Below the pieces are notes generated by a model. It did not search any database, was not told where the DNA came from, and worked only from the letters and a program-made list of their open reading frames with translations. This document shows, piece after piece, positions 1-7,205 of a DNA stretch of 8,956 nt. The stretch comes from Comamonadaceae bacterium (GTDB taxonomy: Bacteria; Pseudomonadota; Gammaproteobacteria; Burkholderiales; Burkholderiaceae_C): the NCBI GenBank assembly GCA_947454695.1, contig CANGMW010000097.1, forward strand, positions 1-8,956, read 5' to 3'. Positions within the stretch are counted from its first letter, which is position 1, and each line of letters opens with the position of its first letter. Made by a program: the position numbers and the translations under genes.

Positions 1-1230
<1,230 letters not shown>

Positions 1231-1273
1231 GTGATGACTCCAATCTATTCAAAAAATTCTGTATTCGGACTAA

Positions 1274-1564
1274 TTACTTCTCGACCACGGCGAAGAGGTC
1301 GTCTTCTTTCATGACCAACAGTTCGTCGCCATCGACCTTGACGGTCTGGCCGCTGTATTTGCCAAACAGGACGCGGTCGCCCACTTTGACGGACATGGCG
1401 CCGAGTTCGCCTTTGTCATTTTTCTTGCCAGGGCCTACAGCCAGGACTTCACCTTGATCAGGCTTTTCAGCAGCGCTTTCGGGGATGACGATGCCGGAGG
1501 CGGTTTTGGTTTCGTTTTCCACGCGCTTAACAATCACGCGGTCTGCCAGAGGACGCAGTTTCAT
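1274..1564 (-). CDS. groES: 10 kDa co-chaperonin GroES
   Basis: Seven-subunit lid of the GroEL cage, acting in the cytoplasm. The 96-residue length and the sequence are full family standard: N-terminal MKLRPLADRV, a mobile loop at about residues 17-32 carrying the GroEL-binding tripeptide Ile25-Val26-Ile27, and a C-terminal DDLFAVVEK. The start codon at 1564 is preceded by a strong Shine-Dalgarno AAGGAGA at 1571-1577, with six bases of spacing. It is the first gene of the groES-groEL operon. The leader of about 100 nt holds a small hairpin, and the promoter is overlapped by a CIRCE operator, so HrcA repression plus heat-shock sigma factor control is expected. The protein sequence suggests a Comamonadaceae host, judged from memory only. 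Confidence 0.98.
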   Translation of the reverse strand: MKLRPLADRVIVKRVENETKTASGIVIPESAAEKPDQGEVLAVGPGKKNDKGELGAMSVKVGDRVLFGKYSGQTVKVDGDELLVMKEDDLFAVVEK

Positions 1565-1602
1565 CGGGAATCTCCTTCAGTTTCAAACACAACAAGAAAA
1601 AA

Positions 1603-1620
1603 GCACTAATAAGTTAGTGC
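1603..1620 (-). other. Short inverted repeat in the groES leader
   Basis: Perfect 7-bp arms GCACTAA and TTAGTGC are separated by four bases. They lie in the untranslated leader of the groES mRNA, about 39 bp upstream of the start codon. In RNA this would form a small hairpin. The arms share the GCACT/AGTGC core of the nearby CIRCE half-sites, so it may be a degenerate CIRCE remnant, an RNA stability element, or chance. No ROSE-type thermometer can be argued, because the hairpin does not pair with the ribosome binding site at 1571-1577. Confidence 0.5.
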
Positions 1621-1645
1621 GTGCAAACATTTGAGCCGGACTTTA

Positions 1646-1672
1646 TTAGCACTCGCTCAAACAGAGTGCTAA
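1646..1672. promoter_or_regulatory. CIRCE operator (HrcA binding site)
   Basis: A perfect match to the CIRCE inverted repeat: TTAGCACTC, nine bases, GAGTGCTAA. HrcA binds this element and represses chaperonin operons until heat stress titrates GroEL away from HrcA. It lies directly at and downstream of the -10 of the groES promoter, on the expected start of transcription, and so can block initiation. The hrcA gene is not in the window. Confidence 0.96.
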
Positions 1673-1700
1673 TGATAAGGCATTTGCGATGGATTTCAAG
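1672..1700 (-). promoter_or_regulatory. groES-groEL promoter (heat-shock / housekeeping overlap)
   Basis: Read on the minus strand, CTTGAAA (1694-1700) is followed after 13 bases by CCTTATCA (1673-1680). The -35 and the spacing fit sigma-32 promoters (CTTGAAA, N11-16, CCCATNT-like); the -10 is imperfect. The same DNA also reads as a good sigma-70 promoter, TTGAAA (1694-1699), 16 bases, TATCAT (1672-1677). Transcription would start near 1665, giving a leader of about 100 nt. The overlap with CIRCE indicates combined RpoH activation and HrcA repression. The start site is inferred. Confidence 0.75.
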
Positions 1701-1764
1701 GGCTGCTGGAAACTGCAAGAAATTAGGCGGGTTCACAGTGGATGATGAAAATAGAAAATAAAAA

Positions 1765-1792
1765 TTGAATTAAAAAGTAACTTAAGTAAAAT
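1765..1792 (+). promoter_or_regulatory. Candidate promoter of the outer-membrane barrel gene
   Basis: In a markedly AT-rich stretch (about 1740-1815), TTGAAT (1765-1770) and TAAAAT (1787-1792) are separated by 16 bases, close to sigma-70 consensus. If used, the start would fall around 1799, leaving only about 15 nt before the ATG at 1814. AT-rich DNA yields such matches easily, so this is tentative. The rest of the 1701-1813 spacer shows no gene. Confidence 0.4.
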
Positions 1793-1818
1793 CGTGAAAC
1801 GATCAAAAATTTCATGAT
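1791..1818 (+). other. Inverted repeat covering the start codon of the barrel gene
   Basis: ATCGTGAAA (1791-1799) can pair with TTTCATGAT (1810-1818), using one G-U pair in RNA. The second arm contains the ATG at 1814-1816. A competing smaller hairpin, ATCGT-GAA-ACGAT, lies at 1791-1803. No purine-rich Shine-Dalgarno is seen before this start, so structure at the start codon could influence translation. The function is inferred only. Confidence 0.35.
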
Positions 1819-2860
1819 TCGCGTACTTATCAAATACCTCCGGCAAATCGTCCTGTTTGTACTATCGGGGGCGGTCTTGACGCTTTGCCCCCTGGCTTGG
1901 GCGCAGAGCGGTGCGGGGGGCTATGCGAATACCGCGGGCACGCAAAGCAGTTTGAATGTGACGGCCTATGCCTTACGTTCGGCCTACAACCTCCAAGCGA
2001 TGGCGATGCATGAGAACTTGTTGGCGGATGCTGATTTGGAGGGCGGTCAAGATTTCAGTGTGGGCGTCCTGGGGCGTGATGTCAGCTTGACCGGGCAGCC
2101 GACAGCACAAAGCAGCAACCTGGTCGTGGTCGTGGGCAAACGCATCAGTCCGAATTGGCGCGTGGGGCTGTATGTAGACCAAACCATCGGAACCGAGGGC
2201 ATGGACGTGGCCCATGTGTCGCAGTCTGCCAACGACCTGGGCGGCTATGGGGTGTGGACGCCTACAGACAACCCACGGGATGTGCAGGTTCGGATGTCCG
2301 TGGGGTGGAGCGGCAAAACCATGTCGGTGCAGCGCCCCGCGGGTGCGGGTGCGGAAGGCGGATGGGGGACAACGCAGCTCGAGACCGTGGGCTATCAAGT
2401 GCAGGGCAGTTGGCGGCTTGCTATGGGGAAGCGTTCAAGCTTGAGGCCCTACGCAGGCCTGCGCTATGTGCGGGTCAGTGACAAGCGCTACACCGAAACT
2501 GCGGACGTATCAACACCGCTGACGCTGGGGCCGCTGGTGCAAGAAAGTGTGGCGGTACTCGCAGGCGTGCAGGCCAACATGCCCTTGACGCAGCGTGTGT
2601 CACTGCTGGTACATCTAGGCATTGAGCAGGATCTAGCGCATCAGGGGGGTGACTACAGCGAGACCTCACAAAAAGTCGCAGGTCTGTTGCCTGTGGCACT
2701 CAACACCATCTACAACCCGACACGCGGCATGCTTGAGCTGGCCATTCAAAAAGAGGTAACACCGCTTGCCCGTGTTCATGTCGGGGTGAAATTTGCAGAG
2801 CAAGCCCATGCATCGCAAGTGGCGGTGAGCATGCTATTGGGCTGTGTGACGGGGTTTTGA
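1814..2860 (+). CDS. Autotransporter-type outer-membrane beta-barrel protein, passenger nearly absent
   Basis: A 348-residue secreted protein. Residues 1-30 form a signal peptide: basic start MIRVLIKYLRQ, hydrophobic core to about residue 27, cleavage after AWA. The mature N-terminus to about residue 60 is short and rich in Gly, Ser and Thr. From about residue 80 to the end, alternating hydrophobic strands and turns resemble the translocator barrel of autotransporters, including RPYAGLRYVRVSDKRYTE (211-228) and LGIEQDLAHQGGDYS (268-282). The final residue is Phe, typical for substrates of the BAM complex. A normal autotransporter carries a passenger of hundreds of residues; here at most about 50 residues precede the barrel, so it may be a stand-alone barrel or a reduced autotransporter. 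The start at 1814 is the first possible in this frame (stop codon at 1778) and gives a complete signal peptide, although no Shine-Dalgarno is visible. It is divergent from groES and separated from the downstream kinase by 123 bp. Function and cargo are unknown. Confidence 0.8.
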   Translation: MIRVLIKYLRQIVLFVLSGAVLTLCPLAWAQSGAGGYANTAGTQSSLNVTAYALRSAYNLQAMAMHENLLADADLEGGQDFSVGVLGRDVSLTGQPTAQSSNLVVVVGKRISPNWRVGLYVDQTIGTEGMDVAHVSQSANDLGGYGVWTPTDNPRDVQVRMSVGWSGKTMSVQRPAGAGAEGGWGTTQLETVGYQVQGSWRLAMGKRSSLRPYAGLRYVRVSDKRYTETADVSTPLTLGPLVQESVAVLAGVQANMPLTQRVSLLVHLGIEQDLAHQGGDYSETSQKVAGLLPVALNTIYNPTRGMLELAIQKEVTPLARVHVGVKFAEQAHASQVAVSMLLGCVTGF

Positions 2861-2896
2861 AGGTGGGTTGTGCGACGCGCATGCGGCCCCGAAAGG

Positions 2897-2910
2897 TTGA
2901 CATACATCAA
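2897..2910. promoter_or_regulatory. FNR/CRP-family type binding site upstream of the sensor kinase
   Basis: TTGAC-ATAC-ATCAA matches nine of the ten defined bases of the FNR/Anr consensus TTGAT-N4-ATCAA. It lies in the 123-bp gap, 74 bp before the kinase start. An oxygen- or NO-responsive FNR/DNR-type regulator would fit a respiratory metal-electron system. No convincing -10 sits at the standard distance for centring at -41.5, so the promoter it would serve is unclear. The left arm also reads as a -35 hexamer TTGACA. Confidence 0.5.
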
Positions 2911-2941
2911 GAAGCTGGGCGGTAGAGCTGCACGTGCGCGC

Positions 2942-2954
2942 TTGAATCGTTCAA
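2942..2954. promoter_or_regulatory. 13-bp palindrome before the sensor kinase
   Basis: TTGAA-TCG-TTCAA is a perfect inverted repeat located 30 bp upstream of the kinase ATG. It could be an operator or part of a promoter: a TTCAAA (2950-2955) is followed after 16 bases by TAGATT (2972-2977), which would give an almost leaderless transcript. No known factor is assigned. Confidence 0.3.
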
Positions 2955-2983
2955 AACAAGGCCGCGCGGTGTAGATTGCCAGG

Positions 2984-5020
2984 ATGCACCGAAAGCGCCT
3001 CCATATCTTGCCCACGCGTGCCGTGGTGATCTTGACGGTCATCACCATCACCGTGATGGCTTTGTCCATATCTTTTCTGTTGTGGGATTTGAGGAAGCGT
3101 GAACTGGCGCATTCTCGCCAGGAGACCATCAGCCTCACGCAGATGTTCATGGCGCAGACCCAACAAAACATCGATAACCTGGATTTGGTGCTTAAAGGCG
3201 TTCAAGAACGACTAGAAACCCGCTATGGACGCCAACAAGCGCTGGACAGTTTGCCCACCCGATTACTGCTGGGCTCACGTATGGCAGGCATGCAAGAGGT
3301 CACAGCCCTGTTTCTGGTAGACCATCAGGGTTTTGTCGTGAATTCAACACGTGAATTGAATAAACCTATTGCGGTGGCTGATCGTGCTTACTTCAAAGAA
3401 TTTGCCAGCAAGCACAACAGCGGTCTGTTCATTGAAAAACCCGAGCGCAGCCGGATCGACGGTCAGTGGACGATCTTTCTGGCGCGTCCCTTGACCCATG
3501 CCAATGGCACCTTCAAAGGTGTGGTGGTCGCGGCAGTGAGTGTTCAAAAATTAGGCCAGCGGTACAACATCCTTAAGTTGGATTTTGAGCGACCGATTTC
3601 CATTTACATGTTGGACGGCACCTTGCTTGCGAGCTTGCCCCATCGCGAAGGCCTGATTGGCTCCGTCGCCCCTGAAATGGCGGGCAAGCGCTTGGGCAAT
3701 GTGCACGGCGTGAGCTTTGGCACCCAGCTTCGAGGAGACGGAACGCCTCAGACATTGGTGGTGGGCCGCGTAGATCAATACCCGTTGCTGGTGAGTGTGA
3801 CCAACGATGAGGAAGAAACCTTGGCTTCATGGCGTGAAACCGCGATTCCCATTGGCATGGGTGCCGCGTTGGTGTGTTTACTCATATCAGCCGCCTGCAT
3901 GGTGTTGGTCACCGAGCTCAAAAAGGAAGAAGCCTTGTCTTTGTCCTTGCGTGATGCCAACGACCGCTACCACCGCACCATTGATTCGGTGATGGATGCC
4001 ATCGTGGCGGTGGACGAATCGCAAAATATTTTGTTCTTTAACCCGGCAGCTGAAAAAATGTTCGGGTACACGGCCAAAGACGTTATCGGTAAGCCTTTGG
4101 AGCACTTAATTCCCCATGCCTTGCGAAACGTGCACCGGCATCATGTGCAGCGCTACACCTGGTCCAACGAAGGCGCGCGCAGCATGGGTCCGCAACTCGA
4201 TATCGCAGGCTTGCGTGCCGATGGGCGCGAATTTCCAATCGAGTCCACCGTGTCGCAAATGGTGATCGATGGCAAGCGTCAGTTCACCGCTGTGCTGCGT
4301 GATGTCACCGAGCGCCGCCGTGCGGAGGCTGATCTGCGCGAGATGAACCGGCAACTGCGTGCGCTGTCCACCGCCTTGCAAGATGTGCGCGAACAGGAGC
4401 GAACCCGTATCTCACGCGAACTGCATGACGATCTGGGACAACAACTCACGGGTTTGAAGCTGGACTTGTCGTGGTTGAGTAACCGCCTCAAAGACGGACG
4501 TGAATTGCCTGCTGACGTGATGGACAACATGCGTCGTCAAATGGACGACGCCATTGCATCGGTACGCCGAATTTCCACTGAATTGCGCCCATTGATTCTG
4601 GATGATTTGGGCTTTGGCGAAGCGGTGGTGTGGCAGGCCAACGAAGTGGCCAAGCGCAGCGGGCTGGACATCAGGCTAAAACTGGATGCGGCACCCTGGG
4701 TTCAACAAGGTGAATTGGCCACGGCGCTGTTTCGCATTGTTCAGGAGTCGCTCACCAACTGTGTGCGCCATGCGCAAGCAACGCATGTGGACATTGAACT
4801 CTCGGTTGATGAAAAATTTCTGCTTTTGACGGTGAGTGACAACGGGCGGGGCTTTGTCATGAACGACCAACGTGCGGGCGGCATCGGTCTGGTCAGTATG
4901 CGTGAGCGCATTGAGGCGCTGGGGGGCGTGCTCAACATCTACAGCAGTCCCGGCCAAGGCACGCGCGTTCAGGCCAAACTGTTGCGAAGCTCGCCCTTGT
5001 TAGTTGGGGAGACGACATGA
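2984..5020 (+). CDS. Membrane sensor histidine kinase, Cache-PAS-HisKA_3-HATPase (NarL-type)
   Basis: A 678-residue inner-membrane sensor that should autophosphorylate and pass phosphate to the regulator encoded next. TM1 is at about residues 13-34 and TM2 at about 287-310. The roughly 250-residue periplasmic part between them resembles a double Cache (PDC-like) ligand domain, with a typical segment at 107-190 (LVDHQGFVVNSTRE, DRAYFKEF, GVVVAAVSV). A PAS domain follows at about 326-446 (VAVDESQNILFFNPAAEKMF). A coiled linker leads to HisKA_3, with phospho-acceptor His481 in RELHDDLGQQLTG. The HATPase_c shows the N box around Asn592 (ESLTNCVRHA), DNGRGF (619-624), GGIGL (632-636) and GQGT (657-660). 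All catalytic motifs are intact. No CxxC, heme-binding or iron-sulfur motif is seen, so the ligand is unknown; the PAS could hold a cofactor but this cannot be read. The start at 2984 has only a poorly spaced AGG; an in-frame stop at 2972 rules out anything longer, and the next Met (25) would cut TM1. Confidence 0.93.
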   Translation: MHRKRLHILPTRAVVILTVITITVMALSISFLLWDLRKRELAHSRQETISLTQMFMAQTQQNIDNLDLVLKGVQERLETRYGRQQALDSLPTRLLLGSRMAGMQEVTALFLVDHQGFVVNSTRELNKPIAVADRAYFKEFASKHNSGLFIEKPERSRIDGQWTIFLARPLTHANGTFKGVVVAAVSVQKLGQRYNILKLDFERPISIYMLDGTLLASLPHREGLIGSVAPEMAGKRLGNVHGVSFGTQLRGDGTPQTLVVGRVDQYPLLVSVTNDEEETLASWRETAIPIGMGAALVCLLISAACMVLVTELKKEEALSLSLRDANDRYHRTIDSVMDAIVAVDESQNILFFNPAAEKMFGYTAKDVIGKPLEHLIPHALRNVHRHHVQRYTWSNEGARSMGPQLDIAGLRADGREFPIESTVSQMVIDGKRQFTAVLRDVTERRRAEADLREMNRQLRALSTALQDVREQERTRISRELHDDLGQQLTGLKLDLSWLSNRLKDGRELPADVMDNMRRQMDDAIASVRRISTELRPLILDDLGFGEAVVWQANEVAKRSGLDIRLKLDAAPWVQQGELATALFRIVQESLTNCVRHAQATHVDIELSVDEKFLLLTVSDNGRGFVMNDQRAGGIGLVSMRERIEALGGVLNIYSSPGQGTRVQAKLLRSSPLLVGETT

Positions 5021-5664
5021 AAATTGAAGTGCTGATTGCAGACGACCACGCCATCATTCGCGATGGCTTGAGAAAAATTCTCAACGACACCGAGGACTTC
5101 ACGGTAGCCGCAGAGGCCGCCAACGGCAGTGCTGTGCTGGAGCAGGTGCGTGCCAGAAACTGGGGCTTGCTGGTGCTTGATTTGTCTATGCCCGGGCGCA
5201 ACGGCCTGGAGCTGATCAAGCTGGTCAAGGCCGAGCGCCCCAAGCTGCCGATTTTGATTTTCAGCATGCACCCCGAAGAGCAATACGCGGTGCGCGCCAT
5301 CCATGCCGGTGCCAGTGGGTATTTTTCAAAAGAGGGGGACAGTGACCTCATCGTGGCGGCCATGCGCAAGGTGGCCCACGGCGGGGTGTTCATCAGCCAA
5401 AAAGTCGCGGAGCTGCTGGCCACCACAGCCTCACGTCAGGTGGACAGTCCGCCGCACACGCTGCTGACCGACCGCGAATACGATATTTTTTGCCGCATTG
5501 TGCGCGGCGTGAGCTTGACCGAGATAGCCGACAAACTGTCCTTGAGCATCAAGACTGTCAGCACGCACAAATCACACATCTTGACCAAGATGAACCTCAG
5601 CAGCAATGTGGACCTGGCGCGCTACGCCATGGAACACAAGCTGCTCGATACCAGCCACGACTAG
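5017..5664 (+). CDS. NarL/FixJ-family response regulator (REC-LuxR HTH)
   Basis: A 215-residue cytoplasmic transcription factor. The receiver domain (about 1-120) has the acidic pair Asp9-Asp10, phospho-acceptor Asp55 in LLVLDLSMPG, switch residue Ser83 and Lys105 (SGYFSKEGD). The LuxR-type HTH occupies about 147-210 (LLTDREYDIFCRIVRGVSLTEIA), with recognition helix SIKTVSTHKSHILTKM (177-192). This helix resembles that of RcsB and EvgA as I remember them. The start codon overlaps the kinase stop (ATGA at 5017-5020), and GGGGAG at 5006-5011 serves as ribosome binding site, so translation is coupled and the two proteins are cognate partners. The TAG stop is part of the first of two TAGG-N6-CCTA sites upstream of the cytochrome operon, the likely target of this regulator. 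No residue needed for phosphorylation is missing. Confidence 0.96.
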   Translation: MKIEVLIADDHAIIRDGLRKILNDTEDFTVAAEAANGSAVLEQVRARNWGLLVLDLSMPGRNGLELIKLVKAERPKLPILIFSMHPEEQYAVRAIHAGASGYFSKEGDSDLIVAAMRKVAHGGVFISQKVAELLATTASRQVDSPPHTLLTDREYDIFCRIVRGVSLTEIADKLSLSIKTVSTHKSHILTKMNLSSNVDLARYAMEHKLLDTSHD

Positions 5665-5675
5665 GGCGACTCCTA
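5662..5675. promoter_or_regulatory. Upstream copy of tandem operator TAGG-N6-CCTA
   Basis: TAGGGCGACTCCTA begins at the stop codon of the response regulator gene. It has the same TAGG-N6-CCTA layout as the site starting at 5683, exactly 21 bp downstream, so both face the same side of the helix. Shared bases are TAGG, an A at position 8, and TCCTA. A 7+7 inverted-repeat site of this kind is typical of NarL/FixJ-family dimers. Confidence 0.6.
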
Positions 5676-5677
5676 GC

Positions 5678-5701
5678 GGGCATAGGAATAGTCCTATGCC
5701 C
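5678..5701. repeat. Perfect palindrome with 10-bp arms between regulator and cytochrome genes
   Basis: Arms GGGCATAGGA (5678-5687) and TCCTATGCCC (5692-5701) surround four bases. As RNA it would form a stable stem just after the regulator stop codon, but no run of T follows (AGATTCATCC), so it is a poor intrinsic terminator. It contains the second operator copy, which favours a protein-binding role; a dual role as attenuator or mRNA 3' stabiliser is possible. Confidence 0.8.
5683..5696. promoter_or_regulatory. Downstream copy of tandem operator TAGG-N6-CCTA, RcsB-box-like
   Basis: TAGGAATAGTCCTA matches 12 of 14 bases of the RcsAB box as I recall it (TAAGAATATTCCTA). It forms the core of the larger palindrome at 5678-5701. 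Relative to a possible -10 at 5718-5723 (start near 5730), its centre is about -40.5 and that of its partner about -61.5, positions from which activators contact RNA polymerase. The most likely binder is the regulator encoded just upstream. Confidence 0.65.
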
Positions 5702-5717
5702 AGATTCATCCCGCGCC

Positions 5718-5723
5718 TATATC
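5718..5723 (+). promoter_or_regulatory. Candidate -10 of the cytochrome operon
   Basis: TATATC lies 22 bp after the second operator copy and about 90 bp before the first cytochrome gene. No recognisable -35 is present at the matching distance, as is usual for activator-dependent promoters. The leader from about 5730 to 5812 holds no open frame of note and one weak hairpin (CGGCA-N5-TGCCG, 5762-5776). Confidence 0.35.
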
Positions 5724-5812
5724 CAGCAGGCGCTGCGTTGCGCAAAATCTTCCCAAGACTTCGGCAATCCCTGCCGCAGATAGGTTTCTAGCAACGTACC
5801 AAAGGTGAAAAC

Positions 5813-6160
5813 ATGAAAATTAACCTGATCACCGCCACGCTGGCCAGTGTTGTCCTGATGTCGGCTACGGCTTCTTTTGCAGCGGTTGACGCTGAAGCGG
5901 CCAAGAATTTGGCGAAACAAAACAATTGCTTCAAGTGCCACGCGGTGGACAAAGACAAAGATGGTCCGTCCTACAAAAAAGTGGCTGAGAAATTCAAAGG
6001 CAAAGCCGACGCAGAAGCCAAATTGGTGAACCACATCACCTCCGGCGAAAAAGCCAAGTTTGCTGACGGCCATGAAGAGGAACACAAGATCGTGAAAACC
6101 TCGCCACCCAAAGACATGGAGCAAGTGAAAAACCTGGTCCAGTGGATTTTGGCGCAATAA
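5813..6160 (+). CDS. Monoheme class I-like cytochrome c, periplasmic
   Basis: A 115-residue exported cytochrome. The signal peptide is residues 1-23, cleaved after SFA; the mature part is about 92 residues and rich in lysine. A single heme site CFKCH (Cys39, Cys42, His43) is followed by a DGPSYKKVAEKF segment and ends in a helix with Trp111, the layout of small class I (c551/c5-like) cytochromes. The usual distal Met in a Met-Pro-Pro motif is not there: the equivalent stretch reads KTSPPKDM. Met102 and His74, His87 and His91 are possible alternatives. The ribosome binding site AAGGTG is at 5802-5807. It is the first gene of an apparent operon, 40 bp ahead of the decaheme cytochrome. It could carry electrons between the inner membrane and the outer-membrane conduit, comparable in role to MtoD, but homology to MtoD was not tested. 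Confidence 0.9.
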   Translation: MKINLITATLASVVLMSATASFAAVDAEAAKNLAKQNNCFKCHAVDKDKDGPSYKKVAEKFKGKADAEAKLVNHITSGEKAKFADGHEEEHKIVKTSPPKDMEQVKNLVQWILAQ

Positions 6161-6200
6161 GCCCCGCTGCCCAACACATCAGACAGCGCAGGAGATCACC

Positions 6201-7193
6201 ATGACATCCCTCAAATCATTCTTAGCCGCCTGTATCTTGGGCGGCTTCGGCTTAGCCAGCCCCGTGCTGGCGGCCGACAACCAGCTGCCGGAAATGAAAA
6301 CGGTGGCAGCACAGGCCAGCTCGAAAGACCTGGCGCTTAACGGCGACGCCAAGTGCACCCGTTGCCACGACGAGTCCGACAACCCCGCTTTGCTGGCGAT
6401 TGGAAAAACCAAGCACGGCGTTCGCAATGATGCCCGTACCCCCACCTGTACCAGCTGCCACGGCGACAGTGACAAGCACATCAATCTGGCGGCCGGCACC
6501 CAAGAGCGCCCCCTGCCGGATCGCACCTTCACCAAAAACAGCAAGACGCCGGTGCAAGAGCGCAACGATGCTTGCCTGACTTGCCACCAGAAAGATTCCA
6601 AACGTCACCTGTGGGTGGGCAGCGCACACGAGGTCAATGGTGTGGCTTGCTCCTCTTGCCACCAGGTGCACAACGGCCACGACAAAGTGCGCGACAAACG
6701 TACCCAGGCCGAGGTCTGCTTCACTTGCCACAAGGAACAGCGCGTGCAGTTCAACAAACAATCGCACCACCCCGCCATCGAAGGCAAAGTGGCTTGCTCG
6801 GATTGCCACAACCCGCACGGCTCGGCCGGCCCCAAACTCATGAAACGCGACAGCGTGGTGGAAACCTGCTACGCCTGCCACATGGAAAAACGCGGCCCCT
6901 TCGTGCATGACCACCGGCCTGTGAGCGATGACTGCACCAACTGCCACATGCCCCACGGCACCACTGCCGACAACCTGCTCAAAGCCCGCCCGCCGCTGGT
7001 CTGCTACCAGTGCCACAGTGGCCACGGCACCCCGGGTGTGGCTGGTATTGCGCCGGTTGCCGGCACCTTCGGCAAAGTCAACACCAACATCGAACAGGCC
7101 CGTGGTTGCTTGAATTGCCATACCGAAATCCATGGCAGCAACAACCCCAACGGTGGACAGAACCTCCTGCCCCCAGCCTTCTTCTTAAGGTAA
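6201..7193 (+). CDS. mtrA: Decaheme c-type cytochrome of the MtrA/MtoA/PioA family
   Basis: A periplasmic electron carrier that plugs into an MtrB-type porin and passes electrons across the outer membrane. The 330-residue length is about that of Shewanella MtrA. The signal peptide spans residues 1-24 (cleavage after VLA). Ten CxxCH heme sites start at Cys52, 83, 125, 150, 173, 199, 223, 245, 268 and 303. Many further histidines could be distal ligands (for example His72, 93, 136, 143, 190, 206, 252, 275, 311), in line with bis-His hemes. Repeated CxxCHxxHG units (199-207, 245-253, 268-276) are typical of the MtrA/DmsE group. A good ribosome binding site AGGAGA is at 6190-6195. The next gene, an MtrB-type porin, starts 12 bp after the stop. 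Whether it acts in Fe(III) reduction (MtrA) or Fe(II) oxidation (MtoA) cannot be told from the sequence; the symbol is a family label. Confidence 0.93.
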   Translation: MTSLKSFLAACILGGFGLASPVLAADNQLPEMKTVAAQASSKDLALNGDAKCTRCHDESDNPALLAIGKTKHGVRNDARTPTCTSCHGDSDKHINLAAGTQERPLPDRTFTKNSKTPVQERNDACLTCHQKDSKRHLWVGSAHEVNGVACSSCHQVHNGHDKVRDKRTQAEVCFTCHKEQRVQFNKQSHHPAIEGKVACSDCHNPHGSAGPKLMKRDSVVETCYACHMEKRGPFVHDHRPVSDDCTNCHMPHGTTADNLLKARPPLVCYQCHSGHGTPGVAGIAPVAGTFGKVNTNIEQARGCLNCHTEIHGSNNPNGGQNLLPPAFFLR

Positions 7194-7205
7194 TAGGAGT
7201 CCAAC

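Noticed and set aside
1973..2398. 141-codon minus-strand frame within the barrel gene
   Set aside because: It overlaps a well-supported plus-strand gene with signal peptide and barrel pattern and shows no own start signal or motif.
2897..2926. Sigma-70 promoter with -35 TTGACA for the kinase
   Set aside because: No acceptable -10 is found at 16-18 bases; the best (GGTAGA) matches only two of six bases.
5678..5701. Intrinsic terminator after the response regulator
   Set aside because: The stem is strong but no T run follows and the core repeats an operator pattern found 21 bp upstream, so protein binding explains it better.
6252..7133. 293-codon open frame on the minus strand
   Set aside because: It lies entirely opposite the decaheme cytochrome gene and arises from its codon bias; no signal or domain is seen.
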